From an uncultured Duncaniella sp. (lineage in GTDB: Bacteria; Bacteroidota; Bacteroidia; Bacteroidales; Muribaculaceae): 64,000 nt of DNA. The notes under the pieces were generated by a model. The model did no database searches. It was not told the origin of the DNA and worked only from the letters and a program-made list of their open reading frames with translations. Position numbers and translations under genes: made by a program. The DNA lies in assembly GCF_910577345.1 (NCBI RefSeq), contig NZ_CAJTMT010000008.1, positions 1-64,000 on the forward strand, given 5' to 3'. Every line of letters begins with the position of its first letter. Position 1 is the stretch's first letter. Below are positions 34,789-43,082 of the stretch, in pieces.

Positions 34789-35808
34789 ATGAAAGTCGTA
34801 ACTTTAGGCGAAATCATGCTTCGCCTTTCTCCCGAAGGAAACCATCGCTTCGTGCAAGTTGATAACTTTGACGTAATCTGGGGTGGCGGTGAAGCCAACG
34901 TGGCTGTAAGCTGTGCCAACTATGGCCTTGACGCATACTTCGTGTCAAAACTCCCCAAACATGAAATCGGTCAGGCCGCTGTCAACGCCCTCCGTCGCTA
35001 TGGCGTACACACCGACCACATCGCCCGTGGCGGTGACCGCGTAGGTATCTACTACTGCGAGACCGGTGCTTCAATGCGTCCTTCAAAGGTCATCTACGAC
35101 CGTGCCAACTCAGCTATCGCCGAGGCTGATCCCGAGGATTTCGACTTCGACGCAATCATGGAAGGTGCCGACTGGTTCCACTGGAGCGGTATCACTCCCG
35201 CTATCAGCGACAAGGCTGCCGAGCTCACCCGTCTTGCCTGCGAGGCTGCAAAGCGTCACGGCGTGACTGTATCTGTCGACCTCAACTTCCGCAAGAAACT
35301 CTGGACAAAGGAGAAGGCTCAGTCAATCATGCGTCCCCTCATGCAGTATGTCGACGTATGTATCGGCAACGAGGAAGATGCTGAACTCTGCCTCGGCTTC
35401 AAGCCCGATGCTGACGTTGAAGGCGGCGAGACCAACGCTGAAGGCTACAAGGGCATCTTCAAGGCTATGGCCAAGGAATTTGACTTCAAGTATGTCATCT
35501 CTACCCTCCGCGAATCTTTCTCAGCTACCCACAACGGCTGGAAGGCTATGATCTACAACGGCGAGGAATTCTACGAGTCGAAGCGCTACGACATCAACCC
35601 CATCATCGACCGCGTAGGTGGTGGTGACTCATTCTCAGGTGGTGTCATCTACGGCCTTCTCACTATGCCCAACCAGGGTGAGGCCCTCGAATTCGCTGTT
35701 GCAGCTTCTGCCCTCAAGCACACCATCCCCGGTGACTTCAACCTCGTCACTGTAGACGAAGTTAAGGCCCTCGCCGGCGGTAACGCCAATGGCCGCGTAC
35801 AGCGCTAA
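34789..35808 (+). CDS. kdgK: 2-dehydro-3-deoxygluconokinase (PfkB family)
   Basis: 339 residues. A ribokinase/PfkB sugar kinase that makes 2-keto-3-deoxy-6-phosphogluconate. The N-terminal GEIMLRLSPEGNHRF and WGGGEANVAVS segments bind the sugar acid; VDRVGGGDSFSGG contains the anion hole and catalytic base Asp280. The name rests on similarity to KdgK and on kduD/kduI in the same operon. The aldolase eda, usually next, is absent here. The gene ends at a strong terminator (35847-35889). Confidence 0.9.
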   Translation: MKVVTLGEIMLRLSPEGNHRFVQVDNFDVIWGGGEANVAVSCANYGLDAYFVSKLPKHEIGQAAVNALRRYGVHTDHIARGGDRVGIYYCETGASMRPSKVIYDRANSAIAEADPEDFDFDAIMEGADWFHWSGITPAISDKAAELTRLACEAAKRHGVTVSVDLNFRKKLWTKEKAQSIMRPLMQYVDVCIGNEEDAELCLGFKPDADVEGGETNAEGYKGIFKAMAKEFDFKYVISTLRESFSATHNGWKAMIYNGEEFYESKRYDINPIIDRVGGGDSFSGGVIYGLLTMPNQGEALEFAVAASALKHTIPGDFNLVTVDEVKALAGGNANGRVQR

Positions 35809-35846
35809 GGAACTTTTGAAAATCAGTTCTCTGTTTTAATTAATCC

Positions 35847-35889
35847 AATCACCCGTGTCATCCACAAAAGGATTACACGGGTGATTTTT
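35847..35889 (+). terminator. Terminator of the kdu operon
   Basis: AATCACCCGTGT (35847-35858) and ACACGGGTGATT (35875-35886), a perfect 12-bp stem with a 16-nt loop, followed by TTTTT. Confidence 0.88.
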
Positions 35890-36017
35890 ATTGCTTCTGT
35901 CATGTAACTTTTTGGGGTGAGATTGCGTCTAATGATTAAAAGAAGCGGGTGTATTTCCACTCTTAAATAGATAAACCATATAAATAATCCACCGTATCAT
36001 AAAATCCCATTCATCTT

Positions 36018-36500
36018 ATGAAACATTCTGTGAAATTTGGTAACTGGTCTATAGGCCTTTCGGTCGGGAGTTTGTTAATAATGACAATAGGTTTAATCGC
36101 CTGTGCCGATCGTGACGAGACGGTGCTTCTATGGACATTGGCGGCAATAATGGTCATCTGGTGTTTCGTCGCTCTTTTCTATGCTCCGATGGCTGTCTCG
36201 GTCGATGACAGCACACTGAGCATCCATCGTTCGCTCAGAATAAAGGAATTGCCTCTCGCCGAAATAGAATCGGTGAAGCTTTGTCAGCCCACGATGGCCG
36301 AGAAACGTATCTGTGGCAGCGGAGGATTCATGGGCTACTGGGGATGGTTCAGCGAACGTGACCTCGGCAAATATTTTGCATACTATGGCAAAGCATCCGA
36401 CTGCTTTCTCGTCACGATGAAAGATGGTCGCAAATACATGCTTGGCTGTCAGAACCCCGCTGAAATGGTAGACGCTATCAACGCAAGGCTGACAGCCTGA
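36018..36500 (+). CDS. Small membrane protein with PH-like domain
   Basis: 160 residues. Two hydrophobic segments at the N-terminus (about 12-30 and 38-57) are followed by a soluble domain with the pattern of a bacterial PH domain (VSVDDSTLSIHRSLRIKELPL, then FLVTMKDGRKYMLGCQNPAEMVDAI). Function unknown. It stands alone between the kdu terminator and the ftsY promoter, with no clear promoter of its own in the 128-bp gap. Confidence 0.7.
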   Translation: MKHSVKFGNWSIGLSVGSLLIMTIGLIACADRDETVLLWTLAAIMVIWCFVALFYAPMAVSVDDSTLSIHRSLRIKELPLAEIESVKLCQPTMAEKRICGSGGFMGYWGWFSERDLGKYFAYYGKASDCFLVTMKDGRKYMLGCQNPAEMVDAINARLTA

Positions 36501-36611
36501 AAGTGGAGGTGTGCGTATGTTACGCAGATGGAGTTAGAAATGTGTATTTATTGATTTCCTCCGTATAAACCCTCCAATCTTTCCCATATTTTGGCGGCTT
36601 GCTTTCCTCGG

Positions 36612-36643
36612 TTTGGATAATCGGGAAAAATTGAGTAATTTTG
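36612..36643 (+). promoter_or_regulatory. Promoter of ftsY
   Basis: TTTG at 36612-36615, a 20-bp spacer and TAATTTTG at 36636-36643. ATG 36666 follows after 22 bp. Confidence 0.85.
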
Positions 36644-36665
36644 CAGTTCTAAAATCAAGTAAAAT

Positions 36666-37625
36666 ATGGGATTCTTCAATTTCTTCTCACGCGAAAAGAA
36701 AGAGACTCTTGACAAGGGTCTTGAAAAAACACAACGTGGTCTTTTTGACCGTCTTTCCCACGCGATTGCCGGAAAATCGACCATCGACGACGAGGTTCTC
36801 GACAATCTGGAGGAGGTCTTCGTGACTTCCGATGTCGGGGTCGACACCACGCTGCGCATCATTGACCGCATACAGGCGCGTGTGGCAAGAGACAAATATG
36901 TCGGCTCGTCGGAGCTTAACCGTTTGCTCTGCGAGGAGATAGCCGACATGCTTGCCGAGAAGAGCGAGGAATCTTCAATGGACGATTTCACTGTTCCCGC
37001 CTCCCACAAACCACATGTCATCATGGTGGTCGGTGTCAACGGCGTAGGCAAGACAACCACTATCGGCAAGATGGCCGCGCAGTTCAAGAAAGCCGGCAAC
37101 AAGGTGGTGCTTGGCGCTGCCGACACCTTCCGTGCGGCTGCCATCGAGCAGCTTGAGGAGTGGGGCAGAAGGGCAGATGTCCCCGTCATCAAGCAGAAGC
37201 TTGGTGCCGACCCTGCTTCGGTGGCTTTCGATACGCTCCAGAGCGCCATCGCCAATAATGCCGATGTGGTAATCATCGACACCGCAGGTCGTCTCCACAA
37301 CAAGAAAGGCCTTATGGATGAGTTGACTAAGGTCAAGAACGTCATGCAGAAGCTCGTCCCGGAAGCTCCCCATGAAGTGCTTCTCGTCCTCGACGGCTCA
37401 ACCGGACAGAACGCTTTCGAACAGGCCAAGCAGTTTGTGGCCGCGACTCAGGTCAACGAACTTGCCATCACGAAACTCGATGGTACGGCCAAGGGCGGTG
37501 TGGTCATCGGCATCAGCGACCAGTTCAAGATTCCCGTGAAATACATTGGCCTCGGTGAAGGCATCGAGGACCTTCAGGTGTTCCACAAAAAGGAATTCGT
37601 CCAGTCGCTTTTCGGAGAGAAGTAA
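36666..37625 (+). CDS. ftsY: Signal recognition particle receptor FtsY
   Basis: 319 residues, without the long acidic N-terminus of Escherichia coli. It is the SRP-docking GTPase of the inner membrane. A short N-domain is followed by the G domain: GVNGVGKTT (123-131), DTFRAAAIEQLEEW, IIDTAGR, and TKLDGTAKGG near the C-terminus. It is expressed from the promoter at 36612-36643. The rimO gene follows after 99 bp. Confidence 0.97.
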   Translation: MGFFNFFSREKKETLDKGLEKTQRGLFDRLSHAIAGKSTIDDEVLDNLEEVFVTSDVGVDTTLRIIDRIQARVARDKYVGSSELNRLLCEEIADMLAEKSEESSMDDFTVPASHKPHVIMVVGVNGVGKTTTIGKMAAQFKKAGNKVVLGAADTFRAAAIEQLEEWGRRADVPVIKQKLGADPASVAFDTLQSAIANNADVVIIDTAGRLHNKKGLMDELTKVKNVMQKLVPEAPHEVLLVLDGSTGQNAFEQAKQFVAATQVNELAITKLDGTAKGGVVIGISDQFKIPVKYIGLGEGIEDLQVFHKKEFVQSLFGEK

Positions 37626-37724
37626 GAGTGAGGATGTGTCCGTTTCCCCATGGGGAATACTGAAAACCGTCCTTGAACAATACAGCTTTCAATCATCGGC
37701 CCCCGGAGGGCTGTCAAGACTATA

Positions 37725-39047
37725 ATGGTAAAAAAGATTGCAGTCATAACGCTTGGTTGCTCGAAAAATCTTGTGGATTCGGAGCGTCTGATGAAGATGC
37801 TTGCCGACGTGGGCTATGATGTCACCGATGCGGCTTCCGAAGAGTTCATAGAGAGCGAAGGTGAGAAAATCGTGGTCGTCAACACCTGCGGTTTCATCGG
37901 CGATGCCAAGGAGGAGTCCGTCAACGAAATTCTCGCATGGTGCGAGGCCAAGACCGAGGGTGAGATTGATGCCCTCTATGTGATGGGTTGCCTTTCGCAG
38001 CGCTATGCCAATGAACTTCCTGCGGAGATTCCCGAAGTTGACAAGTGGTATGGCAAGACCGACTGGGCAGGCCTTGTCGGCGAGCTCGCGCACCGTGCGC
38101 CCGGAAGCGCCCCCTACGACCGCGTGATAACAACCCCGCGCCATCACGCCTATCTGAAGATTGCCGAGGGGTGTAACCGCTTCTGCTCGTTCTGCGCCAT
38201 CCCGCTCATCACCGGTCGCTACAAATCGCGTCCCGTCGAGGAGATTATCGACGAGGTCCGTATGCTCGTTGGCCGAGGTGTCAGGGAGTTCAATGTTATT
38301 GCGCAGGACCTTACCAACTACGGCAAGGACCTCTACGGCAAGGTAGAGATTGCCCGTTTGGTCGACGAGATGGCCAAGGTCGAAGGGGTCGAGTGGATAC
38401 GCCTACACTATGCTTACCCCAAGGACTTCCCTCTGGAGCTGCTCGACGTTATGGCGTGTCACGACAACGTCTGCAAGTATCTCGACATCGCTCTTCAGCA
38501 TGTCTCCGATACAGTGCTTGCCAATATGCGTCGCCACATCACCGGCAAGGAGACCCGCGAGCTTCTTGCTGAAATCCGTCGCAGAGTTCCCGGCATCCAC
38601 ATCCGCACCACCCTCATGGTCGGTTTCCCCGGCGAGGGTGATGAGGAATTCGAGGAGCTGGTCGACTTTGTCAAGGAGCAACGCTTCGAGCGCATGGGTG
38701 CCTTTGCCTACTGTGAGGAGGAGGATACCTTTGGAGCAAAGAATTTCACCGACGACATTCCTGCCGAGGTCAAGCAGTCGAGGCTTGAACGCCTCATGGC
38801 CGTGCAGGAGGAAATCTCGCTTGCCATTCAGGAGGCCAAGGTTGGTGAGGTGATGCGCGTGGTCGTCGACCGTGAGGAGGATGAGTTCTATGTCGGCCGC
38901 ACCCAGTTTGACTCCCCCGAAGTCGACCCCGAAGTTCTAATCAAGAAAACCCTTCCGCTGAAGCGCGGAGAGTTCTATAATGTCAGAATCACGTCGGCGC
39001 TGCCATTCGAACTGATGGCCGAGCCTGTTAGCGATAAACTTTCATGA
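37725..39047 (+). CDS. rimO: Ribosomal protein S12 methylthiotransferase RimO
   Basis: 440 residues. A radical-SAM enzyme that methylthiolates an Asp of ribosomal protein S12. The N-terminal MTTase domain has Cys12, Cys55 and Cys89 (TLGCSKNLVDSE, NTCGFIG, GCLSQRY) for the second cluster; CNRFCSFC supplies Cys150, Cys154 and Cys157 for the radical-SAM cluster. A C-terminal TRAM domain ends the protein. RimO rather than MiaB is indicated by SKNLVDSE and GRYKSRPVEEI. Its stop overlaps the start of menF by ATGA (39044-39047). Confidence 0.95.
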   Translation: MVKKIAVITLGCSKNLVDSERLMKMLADVGYDVTDAASEEFIESEGEKIVVVNTCGFIGDAKEESVNEILAWCEAKTEGEIDALYVMGCLSQRYANELPAEIPEVDKWYGKTDWAGLVGELAHRAPGSAPYDRVITTPRHHAYLKIAEGCNRFCSFCAIPLITGRYKSRPVEEIIDEVRMLVGRGVREFNVIAQDLTNYGKDLYGKVEIARLVDEMAKVEGVEWIRLHYAYPKDFPLELLDVMACHDNVCKYLDIALQHVSDTVLANMRRHITGKETRELLAEIRRRVPGIHIRTTLMVGFPGEGDEEFEELVDFVKEQRFERMGAFAYCEEEDTFGAKNFTDDIPAEVKQSRLERLMAVQEEISLAIQEAKVGEVMRVVVDREEDEFYVGRTQFDSPEVDPEVLIKKTLPLKRGEFYNVRITSALPFELMAEPVSDKLS

Positions 39048-40213
39048 AAATGACCGGACTTACAAGGGATGCCGTCAACGCCTGTCTGTTGAACCGAATC
39101 CCTTTTGTTCTGTATGCACTTCCCGGAGAGGATGATTTCAAGTTCTATGCTTCTCCGGTCGGGAAGTCAGGGCGCTCGGAGGCCTTTGCCGACCCTGCCG
39201 CCGATTGTTTTTTCATAAATTTCTTTGACAATGACGAGCCCTATACCCCGGGTCTGTCATTCACAATGGATGCAGCCTCGCTTCTGAGCTACTGCGAGGG
39301 AGAGCCTGCGCCACAACCGCTTGCCGAGATACGTCCGCGCATCCCGTCGACCTTCCGTGCGAGCTACCACGACGCTTTCTCGCGCATCATTCCCCGTCTG
39401 AAAGCCGAGGGGGGCAAGGTAGTGCTGTCGCGCCACCGTACCATCCTCACGACGGTAATGCCCGTGAATGTGGCTGAGGATTTCTTCAGTCTCACCGACA
39501 CAACCTTCCGCTACATGGCCTACACTCCCGAAACAGGATTGTGGATAGGCTCAACCCCTGAACTTCTGCTCGAAAGCGACTCGCGCAGCCGTGAGGTGAG
39601 GACTATGGCTCTCGCAGGAACCCGTCCGAGCGACGACGATACTCCCTGGGACGACAAAAACATCTATGAGCAGTCGCTCGTCACCGACTTCATCGCCGAG
39701 ACCTTGAAAAAGGAAGGGCTTGACGTGACGGTCGACGACCTTTCCGAGCGCCGTTTCATCAACATCAAGCACCTCTGCACGGAGATTACCGCCCGCGGAG
39801 CCGACGACATCCCCGCGCTCTTGTCGGAGCTGAGTCCGACTCCGGCCGTGGCAGGCTATCCGCGCGACGAGGCTATTGAGGAAATCAGCCGCTATGAGAC
39901 CCACCGCCGCAACTGCTACGGAGGCTATGTCGGGGTGAGGACCGGGGACGACTATCATGCCTACGTCAATCTTCGCTGCTGTTTCATGGCCCCCGTTGTC
40001 CTGATGGACAGTCAGTTCGGTTGGCTCTGCAACCTCTATGCCGGAGGTGGCATAGTGGCCGCTTCAAAAGAGGAGGAGGAGTGGAACGAGACCGGTGCTA
40101 AGACCGCAGCGCTTGCCTCGATACTCCTCGGACGCGACAGCTCCACTGGCCATGAAGGTCCGGAACTGAATTCGCAGACCGTCCGCTTCATCGACAGCCC
40201 GATGGAATTCTGA
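39044..40213 (+). CDS. menF: Isochorismate synthase (chorismate-binding enzyme)
   Basis: 389 residues. A chorismate-utilising enzyme of the MenF/EntC type, the first step of menaquinone synthesis. Typical segments are GKVVLSRH, ELLLESD, MALAGTRP, HLCTEITA, LSPTPAVAGYPRDEAI and YAGGGIVAASKEEEEWNET, the last with the metal-binding glutamates. It starts inside the rimO stop (4-bp overlap), so it is translationally coupled. The rest of the men genes are not in the window; the gene could also be read as a salicylate or anthranilate-type enzyme, but the AVAGYP motif favours isochorismate synthase. Confidence 0.85.
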   Translation: MKMTGLTRDAVNACLLNRIPFVLYALPGEDDFKFYASPVGKSGRSEAFADPAADCFFINFFDNDEPYTPGLSFTMDAASLLSYCEGEPAPQPLAEIRPRIPSTFRASYHDAFSRIIPRLKAEGGKVVLSRHRTILTTVMPVNVAEDFFSLTDTTFRYMAYTPETGLWIGSTPELLLESDSRSREVRTMALAGTRPSDDDTPWDDKNIYEQSLVTDFIAETLKKEGLDVTVDDLSERRFINIKHLCTEITARGADDIPALLSELSPTPAVAGYPRDEAIEEISRYETHRRNCYGGYVGVRTGDDYHAYVNLRCCFMAPVVLMDSQFGWLCNLYAGGGIVAASKEEEEWNETGAKTAALASILLGRDSSTGHEGPELNSQTVRFIDSPMEF

Positions 40214-40309
40214 AGCCGCCAAAGCTGAAACCGCATCATATTTCCCTGTCACCTCCCTCTCCCTCTCCAAACACACTTTACAATCTACTTCCGCTACTTC
40301 AACACTGCA

Positions 40310-41677
40310 ATGAAAAAAGGTTCACCGATAATAATAATCATCATAGCGATAGCCATTGTGGCCATTGTCTCCCTGCTTCCGCTCTCGAAATGGAGCGGAG
40401 GACGCATCAAGGATTTCAGCCTCGTCAGCGACATTCTCAAAGAGGTCGGCATCATGGAGGGGGAACCTTCCTACTCGACTGCCGAGCAGATTGACCCCGC
40501 ACTTCTCGAAGCCGAGGAAGAGACCAAGCCTGAGCTTCCCGCACCCGGTGAACCTATCGACACCATCATCTCGCCTGTCAAGCCCTCGCGTGTCGGCGAA
40601 CTCGTGCAGGTCGAGGACTACACCACCATCGGTGTCGGCTTTGCCAACCTAAAGGGTGCGATTGCCAACGGCGGCCTTGCCAGAATTGCTGTCGTCGGCG
40701 ACAGCTACATCGAGGGCGACATCTTCACTCAGGACCTACGCGAGCTCTTTCAGGAGGCCTACGGCGGCGAGGGTGTCGGCTTCGTCAACATGCACACCGA
40801 CTTCCCCGGTTTCCGCCGTTCGGTCAAGCAGAGCGGTTCGGGATGGAAGACATTTACCGGCAACAAGAAGGCCGACCGCCGCTACCTCGACATAGCCGAG
40901 CAGTATTCTGTTCCGACAGGAACGGCTACTGCCGAATATGAGGGAACAAAGGCCACTGAACACACTAAATCATGGTCCTGCTCACGCTTTCTCTTCATTT
41001 CGCCCGAGGATGTCACAATCAGTGTTAAAACTGACGATTCCGAGTGGGAGGAGCGCAATATTGCAGGTTCACCCTCCGTTCAATCACTGGAGGTTACCGG
41101 TCAGGTATCCAAATTCGGCATAAAGACTGCGGCTACATCGCTCATCGGTCTCGGCGTCTGGCTCGACGGCACATCCGGTGTGAGCGTCGACTGTATGTCG
41201 TCAAGAGGTTTTTCGGGTGTCACGCTCACGAAGGTCAGCCCCGACCTCTCCCATGAGATGGCGGAATTCATCGACTATGACCTTATCATTCTCGAATTCG
41301 GCATCAATGCCATGAGCGCATCGCAGAAGGACTACAGTGTCTACTGTTCGCGCATGGTCGACGTCATCAACCACGTCCGTCTCTGCTATCCTCAGGCAGA
41401 CATCCTGCTGATGGGTGTCGGTGACCGTGGCGAGAAGGTCGGTTCGCAGGTGAAGTCGATGGCCACCGCACAGGCCATGATTACCGCCCAGCGAGATGCT
41501 GCCCGCCGTGCCCACTGCCTTTTCTGGGACACCCGCGAGGCGATGGGCGGAGAGAACGCGGTTGTCGAATGGAGTTCCACCGGCCTCATCAACAAGGACT
41601 ATATTCACCTCACCCACAAGGGTGGGGCGCGTCTGGCCCGCGAACTGTTCAACGCTATCCAAAAAGACTTGCAATGA
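40310..41677 (+). CDS. Membrane-anchored SGNH/GDSL-type protein (O-acyl transfer cassette, gene 1)
   Basis: 455 residues. One N-terminal membrane helix (residues 5-23, Ile-rich) is followed by a Pro/Glu-rich linker to about residue 100. An SGNH-hydrolase-like domain has GDS with Ser132 (AVVGDSYIEGD), the GINAMS block (Asn) and a C-terminal DxxH, Asp430 and His433. It probably acts in the periplasm as an acetyltransferase or esterase on a glycan. Its TGA overlaps the next ATG (ATGA, 41674-41677), and an MBOAT gene follows, the layout of AlgJ/PatB-like O-acetylation systems. Confidence 0.82.
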   Translation: MKKGSPIIIIIIAIAIVAIVSLLPLSKWSGGRIKDFSLVSDILKEVGIMEGEPSYSTAEQIDPALLEAEEETKPELPAPGEPIDTIISPVKPSRVGELVQVEDYTTIGVGFANLKGAIANGGLARIAVVGDSYIEGDIFTQDLRELFQEAYGGEGVGFVNMHTDFPGFRRSVKQSGSGWKTFTGNKKADRRYLDIAEQYSVPTGTATAEYEGTKATEHTKSWSCSRFLFISPEDVTISVKTDDSEWEERNIAGSPSVQSLEVTGQVSKFGIKTAATSLIGLGVWLDGTSGVSVDCMSSRGFSGVTLTKVSPDLSHEMAEFIDYDLIILEFGINAMSASQKDYSVYCSRMVDVINHVRLCYPQADILLMGVGDRGEKVGSQVKSMATAQAMITAQRDAARRAHCLFWDTREAMGGENAVVEWSSTGLINKDYIHLTHKGGARLARELFNAIQKDLQ

Positions 41678-43029
41678 CGCTGTATCATAAATTTCTCTTC
41701 TCATTGACCGCACTGGCTTTCGCGCCGGTGGTGTGGGGACAGACCCCTGTTTCCGAACCCTCGCAAACCGAGGAAATCGTGGATGAAACCGAGGACCTTG
41801 ACCGTACTGTCAGGGAAGACATTGTCGACATACCCGAGGAAGCCGACGACATCGACATTCCCATACCCGCCTTCATAAAGCGTTCCGCCAACCATATCAT
41901 CTTCAACGGTGCCGACTGGAGCTGTCTGCGGAAGGCTTTCGAGCAGAGCAAGGTCTCGCCCGTGTCCATCGTGCATATCGGCGACAGCCATGTGCAGGCC
42001 GACATCAATACCGGCACCACCCGCGAGCTTTTGCAGTATGATTTCGGCAACGCAGGCCGAGGGCTGATTGCACCGCTTAAAATCTGCGGCACCAATCAGC
42101 CGACCGACTATCTTTTCCAGAGCCGGAATTCATGGAACGCCGTAAAGCTGATGAACAACTCCTGGATTCAGACAGTGGGATTCACGGGGACATCCATCCG
42201 TCCCGCAAGTCCGACGAGCGAGCTGACCATAGGCACCCGCGACACCGACGACTACAATCCCTTCACGTCAACGACTCTTTTCCACAACGGCAAGCTGACC
42301 GTCAAGGAGGTCACCGACAGCAAGGGTAATCCGCTCCATTTCCGGGCCATCCCTTCGAGAGACTACACACAGATTGTCCTCGCCGACCTTGCCACACAAA
42401 TCAATGTGAAATTTGCCTCCGCAGGCGACCTCACCCTCTATGGCGCAAGCCTTTCCGGCGACCGTCCCGGTGTGTTCTACCACGCTATCGGCAACAATGG
42501 CGCCACCTACGATTCCTACAACCGCATCGGCACTGTCGGGGTCGGCATAAACCCTTTGCAGCCTAATCTTGTTATAATCTCGTTAGGGACAAACGAGGCT
42601 TTCGGCCGTCAGGACATCTCGCGTTTCAAGAGCTCCATTCATCGTCTCGTGAGCAATGTCCGCAGTGCAAATCCGGATGCCCTCATCCTTCTGACCACTC
42701 CGATGGAATGTCACCGCAGTGTCACCACCAAGACCAAGAAGCGCGTCAAGCGCAAAGGGCGTTACCGCACCGTCACATCGACAGGGAGGACCTACGCTGT
42801 CAACCCCAACATAGCCCCCCTCCGTAAAGCTATCCTTGACTACGGAAAGGAGAACGGCGTGGCGGTCTACGACTGGTATGACGTGGCCGGTGGCGCAGGA
42901 GCAAGCTCATCGTGGATTAGCGCCAGCCTCTTTGCCAAGGACCGCGTCCACCACAGCCACAAGGGCTACAACCTCAATGGCCGTCTGCTCTACGATGCCA
43001 TCATGGATGCACTCAGAAGTCAGAACTAA
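41674..43029 (+). CDS. Secreted SGNH/GDSL-type protein (O-acyl transfer cassette, gene 2)
   Basis: 451 residues from the ATG at 41674, within the ATGA overlap; the longer reading from 41569 lies inside the previous gene. A signal peptide ends VVWGQ near residue 23, then an acidic linker. The SGNH domain has GDSH with Ser105 (IGDSHVQAD), the GTNEAF block and a C-terminal DRVHH with Asp423 and His426 (DxxH). A basic loop (KTKKRVKRKGR) interrupts the domain. It is similar in architecture to gene 1 but exported rather than anchored; the two may act in sequence. The acceptor glycan is unknown. Confidence 0.82.
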   Translation: MTLYHKFLFSLTALAFAPVVWGQTPVSEPSQTEEIVDETEDLDRTVREDIVDIPEEADDIDIPIPAFIKRSANHIIFNGADWSCLRKAFEQSKVSPVSIVHIGDSHVQADINTGTTRELLQYDFGNAGRGLIAPLKICGTNQPTDYLFQSRNSWNAVKLMNNSWIQTVGFTGTSIRPASPTSELTIGTRDTDDYNPFTSTTLFHNGKLTVKEVTDSKGNPLHFRAIPSRDYTQIVLADLATQINVKFASAGDLTLYGASLSGDRPGVFYHAIGNNGATYDSYNRIGTVGVGINPLQPNLVIISLGTNEAFGRQDISRFKSSIHRLVSNVRSANPDALILLTTPMECHRSVTTKTKKRVKRKGRYRTVTSTGRTYAVNPNIAPLRKAILDYGKENGVAVYDWYDVAGGAGASSSWISASLFAKDRVHHSHKGYNLNGRLLYDAIMDALRSQN

Positions 43030-43082
43030 CCATCTTTTACAGACACACTCTCTTTATCCGAACTTCTCATTAGTAATTCAAG

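Noticed and set aside
37644..37657. TTCCCCATGGGGAA palindrome between ftsY and rimO
   Set aside because: A perfect 14-bp palindrome but with no loop, no T run and no other copies seen, so no function was assigned.
41569..41673. Longer start for the second SGNH protein
   Set aside because: Would lie inside the first SGNH gene and precede a clear signal peptide that starts at 41674.
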